NCBI GenBank assembly: GCA_937970115.1
Contig: CALBVO010000044.1
Location: 1-5,282 of the forward strand
Reading direction: 5' to 3'
DNA: 5,282 nt
Source: Minisyncoccota bacterium
GTDB taxonomy: Bacteria; Patescibacteriota; Minisyncoccia; Phycocordibacterales; UBA1006
The notes below the pieces were generated by a model. That model saw nothing but the letters and a program-made list of their open reading frames with translations, was not told the DNA's origin and did not search any database. This document shows positions 1 through 4,880 of the stretch, piece after piece (positions within the stretch are counted from its first letter, which is position 1; the number at the start of each line of letters is the position of its first letter). Made by a program: the position numbers and the translations under genes.

Positions 1-1
1 C

Positions 2-379
2 GAATGGATTAATCGAAATACCGAGGAATTTATCGAATCAATGAATATTCCATATCAAACGGTATTGAATTGCGGAGGGGACCTTGGGCAAGGTCAGGTT
101 AAAAAATACGATATTGAATTATGGGTTCCAGGTGAGGAAAAATATCGAGAAATCTCGTCTGCATCATATTTCCATGATTTTCAAACGCGGCGGTTTAATA
201 TTCGCTACAAGGATTCCGACGGAAAAATGCGATTCTCACATTCATTGAATTGTACGGCTATTCCAACGCCACGAATTTTGGTTTCGTTGATTGAGAATTT
301 TCAGACGGCGGAGGGGGAGATTATCATCCCAGAACCGCTCCAAAAATATATGGGAAACATAGCAAAGATTTCAAAATAG
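2..379 (+). CDS. serS: Seryl-tRNA synthetase, C-terminal part (5' end outside the window)
   Basis: Class II aminoacyl-tRNA synthetase that activates serine and charges tRNA-Ser in the cytoplasm. The frame is open from base 2, so the ATG at 41 is internal and not the start. The visible 125 residues hold the end of the catalytic domain: GGDLGQGQVKKYDIELW, then YREISSASYFHDFQTRR, the equivalent of the conserved 'YREisSCSnfqDFQaRR' block that binds ATP and serine, then motif 3 as LNCTAIPTPRILVSLIEN with its conserved Arg. The end, IIIPEPLQKYMG, matches the usual 'vxIPevLrpYmg' finish. Motif 3 reads NCTAIPTPR instead of the common NGSGLAVGR. I recall IPR/TPR variants in other lineages and see no sign of inactivation. 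The gene stops with TAG and is followed within about 20 nt by a strong hairpin terminator, so it ends its transcription unit. Family assignment is firm; catalytic motifs 1 and most of 2 lie outside the window. Confidence 0.95.
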   Translation, partial: EWINRNTEEFIESMNIPYQTVLNCGGDLGQGQVKKYDIELWVPGEEKYREISSASYFHDFQTRRFNIRYKDSDGKMRFSHSLNCTAIPTPRILVSLIENFQTAEGEIIIPEPLQKYMGNIAKISK

Positions 380-400
380 ACGACTATCTTTGTCAGCTTC

Positions 401-450
401 AGAAAAAGAGCGCTCACGGTACATTGGGTACCCCTCGCGCTCTTTTTCTT
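401..450 (+). terminator. Rho-independent terminator after serS
   Basis: A perfect 13-bp inverted repeat, AGAAAAAGAGCGC (401-413) with GCGCTCTTTTTCT (437-449). Inside the loop a second stem, GGTAC (418-422) with GTACC (428-432), caps a 5-nt loop. The U-rich tract is the 3' arm itself and the A-rich tract is the 5' arm, so the hairpin could in principle stop transcription from either side. It lies 21 nt after the serS stop. Confidence 0.88.
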
Positions 451-515
451 TGCTTCTTCGATATTCATTCTATTTTAAAATCTTACTTAATTTTCGCTAG
501 TTTTGAAATTTTAGT

Positions 516-542
516 TTGACAAAATATAATTTATATCATAAT
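516..542 (+). promoter_or_regulatory. Probable sigma-70-type promoter of the 602-1000 gene
   Basis: A consensus -35 TTGACA at 516-521 is followed after 15 nt by CATAAT (537-542, 5 of 6 to TATAAT). This would start transcription near 549 and leave an AT-rich leader of about 50 nt. The same layout (TTGACA, 15 nt, GATAAT, with TAATTTATAT in the spacer) precedes the gene at 4951. The region is so AT-rich that -10 matches are common. A second hexamer TATTAT at 591-596 lies only 5 nt before the ATG and could drive a leaderless transcript instead. Confidence 0.55.
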
Positions 543-601
543 AATATACCTAAGATTAAGTTCTTATAAAATTAAAATAACTTTTAAATTTATTATAAAA
601 A

Positions 602-1000
602 ATGAATACACAAACAGAGAATAGGGATTTTTTAAGGGAGAGTCTACATCTTGGTTTTGAGTGGTTAGCTGACGAACTCTATGATTGGGTGACAGAGCCA
701 AGGGTGAATTGTGATTTCAAAATAAAACACAAGTTATCTCCTGATGAGATTAAATCAAGAATAATTAATTTAACAATGGCTATACCAGGAAGATTTCAAG
801 GCACTTGGAACCAAAAAAGATTTTTAGGATCAATAGAGATTTTTAACTCTCTTGTTTTTGGAAAAACTTATGCTCTTTTTGAATTAACTTATGATTCTGG
901 GTATTTGTATGTAAAGTTAAAATTAAATTGCATACAAGAACTTAAAAGGGAGACTATTGAAAGTAATTTTAAGAAGTTATTAGTTCAAGTAATGCGCTAG
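602..1000 (+). CDS. Hypothetical protein, 132 aa, orphan gene with own promoter and terminator
   Basis: I do not recognise this protein. It is 132 residues long, has no signal peptide, no membrane segment and no catalytic motif that I can name. The N-terminal third is aromatic and acidic (LHLGFEWLADELYDWV, about residues 16-31), the middle has many alternating hydrophobic residues that would suit beta strands (about residues 83-111, GSIEIFNSLVF to YLYVKLKL), and the end is a likely basic helix. The ATG at 602 is preceded by an A-rich stretch and no Shine-Dalgarno sequence. A TTGACA promoter lies upstream and a hairpin terminator directly after the TAG stop, so the gene is a monocistronic unit between serS and the FtsQ-like gene. 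That arrangement and the lack of relation to its neighbours suggest an accessory insert. The single long frame between matching signals makes real coding likely. Confidence 0.75.
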   Translation: MNTQTENRDFLRESLHLGFEWLADELYDWVTEPRVNCDFKIKHKLSPDEIKSRIINLTMAIPGRFQGTWNQKRFLGSIEIFNSLVFGKTYALFELTYDSGYLYVKLKLNCIQELKRETIESNFKKLLVQVMR

Positions 1001-1005
1001 TTATT

Positions 1006-1034
1006 AGCCAGAATTAATTTTCTGGCTTTTTTTT
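1006..1034 (+). terminator. Rho-independent terminator of the 602-1000 gene
   Basis: The stem AGCCAGAA (1006-1013) pairs with TTCTGGCT (1020-1027) around a 6-nt loop TTAATT and runs into eight consecutive T (1027-1034). It starts six bases after the stop codon. This is a textbook intrinsic terminator and separates the hypothetical gene from the FtsQ-like gene. Confidence 0.92.
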
Positions 1035-1045
1035 GTTTCCAAAAC

Positions 1046-1110
1046 TGTCATTGCCAGGCACGAAGCAATCTCATAGTGAAATTTAAATTACTTCGTGCCT
1101 CGCAATGATA
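1046..1110. repeat. REP-like palindromic element, about 65 nt
   Basis: A long imperfect palindrome. TCATTGC-C-AGGCACGAAG (1048-1065) pairs with CTTCGTGCCT-C-GCAATGA (1091-1108), broken only by a C/C mismatch at 1055/1101. After one further mismatch, AAT (1067-1069) pairs with ATT (1087-1089). The two halves are inverted copies of one unit of about 29 nt, with 24 of 29 positions alike. The unit resembles the 'GTCATTGCGAGGCACGAAGC' type of interspersed palindromic repeat that I recall from several unrelated bacterial genomes. There is no T tract, so it is not a simple terminator. Its right arm contains the ATG at 1105 and ends seven bases before the -10 box of the FtsQ-like gene. Confidence 0.85.
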
Positions 1111-1113
1111 AAA

Positions 1114-1122
1114 TGTTATACT
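1114..1122 (+). promoter_or_regulatory. Extended -10 promoter of the FtsQ-like gene, leaderless geometry
   Basis: TGTTATACT is an extended -10 element: TG at 1114-1115, one base, then TATACT at 1117-1122 (5 of 6 to consensus). The expected -35 position falls in the REP-like element and shows no good match, which an extended -10 can tolerate. Six bases after the hexamer is GTG at 1129, so transcription would begin on or next to the start codon. dnaX has the same spacing. Confidence 0.6.
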
Positions 1123-1128
1123 GTCAGT

Positions 1129-2010
1129 GTGAAATCAAAACGCCCACAACAGAAAACACGTCGTGAGAAAAAACGCTCAAAAAAGAAAGTAATAATTGTT
1201 ATCGCCTCAACCCTAACGATTATTGGAACTTTTTTTTATATCATGAATCATAATGTAATGGCCTTGAAACGAGTCGTAATCGAAGGTCAACGAACACTCA
1301 TTGATAGAGATATACAAGACACCGTGAATAATTATTTATCTAAATCCTATTTAGGTATTCGTAATGATAATATTCTGTTTGTTTCAGTCTCGAGTATTCA
1401 AGTTCTCTTGGAAGAGGCTTTTCCCAAAATACAAAATTTATCTTTAGAAATACAAAACGGAGAAGATTTGGTGGTTATAGTTGGTGAACGTTCAGCGCAT
1501 TCATTATGGTGTATTGATCAAATATACGAATATGAATTTGACGAGGAATGTTATTTCGCAGATCGCGCAGGTTTGTTGTATGCACGGGCACCCTATTTTT
1601 CTGGGAATGTATATATGAAATTATATATTCAACCAGATCCAGAAAACGAGGAATATGTTGGAAGAATGGTCGATCAGATTGAATCATTTAATCAATTCTT
1701 TGCATTTCTAGAAGACCTGGAGGAAGAATATCCGGTTGCAATTTCAAATATTTATTTTGACAATTTTGATGATGTGCGAATTGAAATTTCTCGATTCCAG
1801 GATGTTCTCTATACACAGTATCTACCGGTACTGTTATATAATCAATCTAATAATTATGATCGTGTTTTACGCGATATTGGAATTACCTTGGGGTTTAATG
1901 ACTTTAAAAAAGATTTTAAAACAAAGGCAGAAAATTTAGAATCAATTGATGTTCGATTTGATGGGCGTATCTTTTATACTTTCACTCCTATTGATTCTGA
2001 ATCAGAATAA
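1129..2010 (+). CDS. ftsQ: FtsQ/DivIB-like cell division protein
   Basis: Single-pass membrane protein of the divisome, with the bulk outside the cytoplasm. In known systems FtsQ/DivIB links FtsL and FtsB to the septal wall synthases. From the GTG at 1129 (293 aa) there is a very basic cytoplasmic tail (residues 2-20), a membrane helix (about 21-39), then a POTRA-like segment beginning ALKRVVIEGQRTLIDRDI (45-62). IVGERSAHSLWC (117-128) and CYFADRAGLLY (141-151) follow, and LESIDVRFDGRIFYTF near the end matches the usual 'DlRfd..vyyk' finish. Cys128 and Cys141 could form an extracellular disulfide. I chose GTG over the ATG at 1105 because that ATG lies in the REP-like element and upstream of the -10 box; it would add eight residues. 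dus starts 14 nt after the TAA stop, so the two are probably cotranscribed. Family by architecture and end motifs; sequence is divergent. Confidence 0.75.
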   Translation: MKSKRPQQKTRREKKRSKKKVIIVIASTLTIIGTFFYIMNHNVMALKRVVIEGQRTLIDRDIQDTVNNYLSKSYLGIRNDNILFVSVSSIQVLLEEAFPKIQNLSLEIQNGEDLVVIVGERSAHSLWCIDQIYEYEFDEECYFADRAGLLYARAPYFSGNVYMKLYIQPDPENEEYVGRMVDQIESFNQFFAFLEDLEEEYPVAISNIYFDNFDDVRIEISRFQDVLYTQYLPVLLYNQSNNYDRVLRDIGITLGFNDFKKDFKTKAENLESIDVRFDGRIFYTFTPIDSESE

Positions 2011-2024
2011 GGTATTTTAAGGTT

Positions 2025-3107
2025 ATGAATTTTTTAAAAAAAATAAAAAATCTATTTTCAAAAAAAAATAAATATAAAATCGATGGTTCTAATATTGTTA
2101 TGGGATTTTGGGATACCTTACCAGAAAATTTTGTGATTATGGCACCAATGGCAGATGTCACTGATTCAGCATTTCGTGAAATTATTGCAAAATACTCTCG
2201 TCATGGAAAACCTGGTGGTGGTCCAGATGTTTTCTATACTGAATTTGTTGCGTCTGATGGTTTGAACAATGAAATTGGTCGACCAAAATTGATGCATAAT
2301 TTTAAATATACTGAGAATGAACGACCTATTGTTGCTCAAATTTTTTCATGTAAACCGGAAAATATTGAATACGCAGCACGTCTGTGTCGAGAGCTTGGAT
2401 TTGATGGTATTGATTTAAATATGGGTTGCCCTGAGCGGAATATTTGCAAACAAGGTGCTGGTTGCGGAATGATTCGTACACCAGAGTTATTAAAACCAGT
2501 TATTGCAGCTGCCAAACGTGGAGCAGGTGATATTCCTGTAGCAGTAAAAACACGTGTTGGGTGGACAAAGAATGAAATTGAAACCTGGATTCCGGCAATA
2601 TTAGATTGTGATGTTGCTGCATTAATCCTGCATGGGCGAACCCGCAAGGTCATGAGTAAGGTTCCCGCAAATTGGGATTGGATCGCACGCGCCGGCGAGA
2701 TTGTTCGCGCATCAGGTAAACCAACAAAATTTATTGGAAACGGAGATTTACAATCAGTAGTACAGGCAAAAGAATACTGCAAAAAGTACGGAACTGATGG
2801 CGGAATGATTGCGCGCGCTATTTTTGGTAACCCATGGTTATTCGATACCGAGAAAACGCAGGTATCCGTACAGGAAAAATTAGAGGTTATGATCGAACAT
2901 ACTGAAATTTTTGTTCGTGATTTAATTGAACATAAAAATTTCCACGTGATGAAAAAACATTACAAGGCCTACGTCGCCGGATTCGATGGTGCTAAGGAGT
3001 TACGTGTTCAATTAATGGAATCAAACTCAATAGATGAAATCAAAGCAATTGTTGATCAATGGCTAAAGGATAATCCAAAAGCTAAAAATATAATGATTCA
3101 ATGTTAA
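2025..3107 (+). CDS. dus: tRNA-dihydrouridine synthase, DusB-type
   Basis: FMN- and NADPH-dependent enzyme that reduces uridines in the tRNA D loop to dihydrouridine. Motifs appear in family order: APMADVTD (40-47, FMN-binding start of the TIM barrel), DGIDLNMGCP (127-136) with the catalytic Cys135, VKTRVGW (174-180) with Lys175, LHGRTR (202-207) with His203, GNGD (238-241) and GGMIARAIFGNPW (259-271, FMN phosphate site). The helical C-terminal tRNA-binding domain follows, with HYKAYVAGFDGAKELR. A short insertion (about 58-67, SRHGKPGGGP) precedes DVFYTEFVASDGL; I recall this in Patescibacteria. The first 25 residues are lysine-rich and read from A/T homopolymers, while family members usually start about where Met26 lies (ATG at 2100). 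A TCTAAT box stands six bases before that ATG, so the true start may be 2100. No good Shine-Dalgarno precedes 2025. Function is firm; exact Dus subclass and start are less so. Confidence 0.92.
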   Translation: MNFLKKIKNLFSKKNKYKIDGSNIVMGFWDTLPENFVIMAPMADVTDSAFREIIAKYSRHGKPGGGPDVFYTEFVASDGLNNEIGRPKLMHNFKYTENERPIVAQIFSCKPENIEYAARLCRELGFDGIDLNMGCPERNICKQGAGCGMIRTPELLKPVIAAAKRGAGDIPVAVKTRVGWTKNEIETWIPAILDCDVAALILHGRTRKVMSKVPANWDWIARAGEIVRASGKPTKFIGNGDLQSVVQAKEYCKKYGTDGGMIARAIFGNPWLFDTEKTQVSVQEKLEVMIEHTEIFVRDLIEHKNFHVMKKHYKAYVAGFDGAKELRVQLMESNSIDEIKAIVDQWLKDNPKAKNIMIQC

Positions 3108-3136
3108 AAAAAACCACTCCTAGGGAAGTGCTTTTT
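3106..3136. terminator. Shared bidirectional terminator between convergent genes
   Basis: Eight A (3106-3113), a short hairpin, then five T (3132-3136). The stem is CACT-CC (3115-3120) with GG-A-AGTG (3124-3130), one bulged A at 3126 and a 3-nt loop TAG. Read on the minus strand the same stem is followed by eight T. It can therefore end both dus and the minus-strand gene. The stop codon of dus overlaps its left edge, and the stop of the minus-strand gene (3120-3122) is in the hairpin itself. Confidence 0.7.
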
Positions 3137-3404
3137 CTAATTTTTTATTAAATATTCTTTTTTTATCTTCTTTAAATTCTTTAAAGAAATGAGTATGTCG
3201 TATACCGTCTATTTTCCATAATATTTTCATTTTCTCTTCTTTTTGTCGAAAGGTAATTTTTACTCCTGCAGGAATAATAGAATCAGGTGTATGTGGAACT
3301 AACAAATCTGGATGATGTATACGCTCATCTTGCTCTAACTTAAGGTCTATTATGGTGTTTAGATTGATTTCTTCACGGGTAATTCTCTCTATTGTTCTGT
3401 TCAT
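3120..3404 (-). CDS. Hypothetical protein, 94 aa, antisense to the flanking genes
   Basis: I do not recognise this protein. It has 94 residues, no signal peptide, no membrane segment and no cysteine. It divides into an acidic and polar N-terminal part (MNRTIERITREEINLNTIID), a proline- and histidine-containing middle (HHPDLLVPHTPDSIIPAG, about residues 30-47) and a strongly basic, aromatic C-terminal part (KITFRQKEEKMKILWKIDGI through FFKEFKEDKKRIFNKKLEKA). The basic end might bind nucleic acid, but that is only a guess from charge. It converges on dus with 12 bases between the stop codons and diverges from dnaX. The minus-strand promoter, terminator and lack of any overlapping plus-strand gene support real coding. 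No Shine-Dalgarno sequence precedes the ATG. Confidence 0.65.
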   Translation of the reverse strand: MNRTIERITREEINLNTIIDLKLEQDERIHHPDLLVPHTPDSIIPAGVKITFRQKEEKMKILWKIDGIRHTHFFKEFKEDKKRIFNKKLEKALP

Positions 3405-3410
3405 TATTTA

Positions 3411-3470
3411 AAAATATTTATTAGTTTTCTCTTTTTATAATACTTATTTTAAAATATTTATCAATTTTCT
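3411..3470. repeat. Near-perfect 20-nt direct repeat in the divergent promoter region
   Basis: AAAATATTTATTAGTTTTCT at 3411-3430 and AAAATATTTATCAATTTTCT at 3451-3470 agree at 18 of 20 positions, exactly 40 nt apart. The ten bases before each copy also agree at 7 of 10. The copies lie between the start codons of the minus-strand gene and dnaX, and the second covers both -35 regions. They may be a duplicated promoter segment or paired binding sites for a regulator. AT richness lowers the weight of the match. Confidence 0.6.
3437..3464 (-). promoter_or_regulatory. Promoter of the minus-strand 94-aa gene
   Basis: On the minus strand TTGATA (plus 3459-3464, 5 of 6 to TTGACA) is followed after 16 nt by TATTAT (plus 3437-3442, 5 of 6 to TATAAT). 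Transcription would start near 3430 and give a leader of about 26 nt. Its -35 box overlaps the region where the -35 of dnaX would lie, so the two divergent promoters probably compete for the same DNA. Confidence 0.5.
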
Positions 3471-3487
3471 TATCCATCATGTATAAT
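3458..3487 (+). promoter_or_regulatory. dnaX promoter, leaderless geometry
   Basis: A perfect TATAAT at 3482-3487 with a weak -35 TTATCA (3458-3463) 18 nt upstream. Six bases after the -10 box is the ATG at 3494, so the transcript probably begins at or beside the start codon. The ATG at 3479 lies upstream of the -10 box and cannot be a start if this promoter is used. Confidence 0.6.
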
Positions 3488-3493
3488 AGTACT

Positions 3494-4534
3494 ATGTCAG
3501 AACAAAACATTGTTTTATATAGAAAATATCGTCCGCAAAATTTTGATGAAGTTTACGGTCAAGAACAAGTCGTCAAAGTACTCAAAGGTTCACTTGAATT
3601 AGGGAATATAGGTCATGCCTATTTATTTTCTGGTGTTCGAGGAACAGGGAAGACAACCATGGCAAGAATATTTGCGCGTGAAATTGGTTGTTCTGATAAT
3701 GATATTATTGAAATTGATGCGGCTTCGAATCGTGGAATTGATGATATTCGTGCACTACGTGAAGGTGTGAATTCTCTTCCATTTGATAGTGATAAAAAAA
3801 TGTACATTATTGATGAGGTTCACATGCTGACCAAGGAGGCATTTAATGCACTCTTAAAAACACTCGAAGAACCACCAAGCCACGTCGTCTTTGTACTCGC
3901 GACAACGGAACTTCACAAGGTGCTACCAACGATTATTTCGCGTTGTCAGTCGTTTGTATTTAAGTCACCAACGTATACGGTACTAAAAGAAATGATTGGT
4001 GATGTTGTAAAAAAAGAAGGATATACAATTGATGCTGGAACGCTTGATTTGATTGCGATGCTGGGAAATGGTTCATTTCGTGATACCCAGGGAGTGCTTC
4101 AAAAATTAATGTCCTACAGCGAAGATAAAAGATTATCTCGTGATGAGGCAGAACTTGTGACAGGTGCACCAAGCACCGAGCTTATTCATGCATTAATTAC
4201 AGCGCTCAATGAAAACAATACTGATATCGCATTAACGGCTATTCATACAGCCCAAGAAACGAACATTGATGCATTTATTTTTATGCAGATGTTGGTGCAT
4301 GCTGTTCGCAACATCTTACATATCAGATTTTCACCAGGACGAGCAAAGGAATTAGAAAAGGATCTTGGAGAAGATGAATTTACCTTCCTTAAATCTATCG
4401 CACAAGAAAAAAATAATATTAATTCTGGACTTTTAACTCAGCTTCTGCGTGCGTATGCACAAATGAATAATGCCTTTTTGAAATATACGCCAATTGAACT
4501 TGCAATTTTAAAGAGTATCGGTAATAATAATTAG
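3494..4534 (+). CDS. dnaX: DNA polymerase III gamma-type clamp-loader subunit, short and zinc-module-free
   Basis: AAA+ ATPase of the clamp loader, which opens the sliding clamp and places it on primed DNA. From the ATG at 3494 it has 346 residues and begins LYRKYRPQNFDEVYGQEQVV, the standard DnaX start. Walker A is GVRGTGKT (47-54), Walker B IIDEVH (105-110), followed by LLKTLEEPP (120-128), sensor 1 ATTE (136-139) and SRC (149-151) with the Arg finger. The four-cysteine zinc module normally found between Walker A and EIDAASNRG is missing: only GCSDND (65-70) joins the two, with one cysteine. It also lacks the C-terminal tau domains that bind polymerase and helicase in Escherichia coli. Residues about 200-346 form the helical collar region. 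The longer frame from 3479 is rejected because its first codons overlap the -10 box. A hairpin terminator follows the TAG. Identity is firm. Confidence 0.95.
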   Translation: MSEQNIVLYRKYRPQNFDEVYGQEQVVKVLKGSLELGNIGHAYLFSGVRGTGKTTMARIFAREIGCSDNDIIEIDAASNRGIDDIRALREGVNSLPFDSDKKMYIIDEVHMLTKEAFNALLKTLEEPPSHVVFVLATTELHKVLPTIISRCQSFVFKSPTYTVLKEMIGDVVKKEGYTIDAGTLDLIAMLGNGSFRDTQGVLQKLMSYSEDKRLSRDEAELVTGAPSTELIHALITALNENNTDIALTAIHTAQETNIDAFIFMQMLVHAVRNILHIRFSPGRAKELEKDLGEDEFTFLKSIAQEKNNINSGLLTQLLRAYAQMNNAFLKYTPIELAILKSIGNNN

Positions 4535-4567
4535 CGTTATCCTTATGGGATAGACGTTTTATTTTTG
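4535..4567 (+). terminator. Rho-independent terminator after dnaX
   Basis: CGT-TATCC (4535-4542) pairs with GGATA-ACG (4548-4556), with one bulged G at 4553 and a 5-nt loop TTATG, and runs into TTTTATTTTTG (4557-4567). It begins on the base after the dnaX stop codon. Confidence 0.82.
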
Positions 4568-4589
4568 TTTTGCTTCGATCGTTAATTTT

Positions 4590-4603
4590 ATTAGACGATC
4601 TGG
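4590..4603 (-). repeat. Inverted copy of the 5' end of tRNA-Gln
   Basis: ATTAGACGATCTGG is the exact reverse complement of tRNA-Gln bases 4739-4752 (acceptor stem from its third base, through the D stem start). One wobble and one further pair would extend it to 4605. On the minus strand it reads like the first 16 or so bases of a tRNA, and no other tRNA part follows. It could be a remnant of a rearranged tRNA copy or an element that can pair with the tRNA 5' half. A smaller local hairpin, GATCGT (4577-4582) with ACGATC (4595-4600), overlaps it. I see no gene in 4604-4736. Confidence 0.7.
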
Positions 4604-4736
4604 TAAACTAAAATATCATCTTCTGTATTATTTTTTTAATATCTCGCTATTTTTTATTTTTCGTAGCTTATGTTATGCAAAATAAAAAAGAGTATCGATC
4701 TTATAAAAAATTCTTACAGAATCTAATATCTTATAT

Positions 4737-4807
4737 TGCCAGATCGTCTAATGGTAGGACTCCGGTTTTTGGTACCGGCTATCTAGGTTCGAATCCTAGT
4801 CTGGCAG
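4737..4807 (+). tRNA. tRNA-Gln (anticodon UUG, reads CAA/CAG)
   Basis: All stems fold. The acceptor TGCCAGA (4737-4743) pairs with TCTGGCA (4800-4806) over seven base pairs, with discriminator G4807. The D stem GTCT (4746-4749) pairs with GGAC (4757-4760) around AATGGTA. The anticodon stem CCGGT/ACCGG encloses TTTTGGT with anticodon TTG (4769-4771). A 4-nt variable loop follows, then the T stem CTAGG/CCTAG with loop TTCGAAT. U1-A72 and G73 fit known glutamine identity. The next bases are CAA, so the CCA tail is not encoded and must be added by the CCA enzyme. The tRNA supplies glutamine to ribosomes, charged either by GlnRS or by the GatCAB route; the window does not tell which. No convincing promoter: the best -10, TAATAT (4724-4729), has a poor -35. 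Confidence 0.96.
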
Positions 4808-4820
4808 CAATATGCTATTT

Positions 4821-4857
4821 ACTTAAAAACACTATATAAAATATAGTGTTTTTAAGT
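4821..4857. terminator. Strong hairpin terminator after tRNA-Gln
   Basis: A perfect 17-bp inverted repeat with a 3-nt loop: ACTTAAAAACACTATAT (4821-4837) pairs with ATATAGTGTTTTTAAGT (4841-4857). The inner stem CACTATAT/ATATAGTG is followed by five T (4849-4853), and the 5' arm has the matching five A, so it can act on both strands. A further 7-bp inverted repeat, CTATTTA (4815-4821) with TAAATAG (4866-4872), surrounds it and encloses the T-arm copy. Confidence 0.85.
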
Positions 4858-4867
4858 TCGAATCCTA
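4856..4867 (+). repeat. Direct copy of the tRNA-Gln T arm (att-like)
   Basis: GTTCGAATCCTA is identical to tRNA bases 4787-4798, which form the T loop and 3' side of the T stem. It lies directly behind the tRNA terminator, 69 nt downstream of the original. Duplicated 3' tRNA segments are the usual mark of site-specific integration at tRNA genes. The copy is short and no integrase gene is in the window, so this is a suggestion only. Confidence 0.6.
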
Positions 4868-4880
4868 AATAGATTATATA

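Noticed and set aside
1475..1687. Minus-strand 70-codon frame inside the ftsQ-like gene, with a similar 67-codon plus-strand frame at 1736-1939.
   Set aside because: Both are fully covered by a well-supported gene, lack promoters and terminators, and look like shadow frames.
2336..2782. Minus-strand 148-codon frame inside dus.
   Set aside because: It is antisense to the conserved catalytic core, and its composition follows the dus codons. It is a shadow frame.
3479..3493. ATG at 3479 as the dnaX start (adds MYNST).
   Set aside because: Its codons are the -10 box TATAAT itself, and DnaX proteins begin near the Met at 3494.
4007..4032. In-phase slippery heptamer A AAA AAA in dnaX that would give a shortened product of about 179 residues after a -1 shift.
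   Set aside because: Escherichia coli makes gamma by a shift near the end of domain III; here the shift would cut the protein after the ATPase core, before the oligomerisation collar. I see no upstream Shine-Dalgarno or downstream hairpin that would stimulate it, and Lys-Lys codons are common in AT-rich genes.
4604..4736. Small RNA or riboswitch between dnaX and tRNA-Gln.
   Set aside because: Apart from the inverted tRNA piece and short AT-rich hairpins I find no known aptamer core, no terminator and no convincing promoter.
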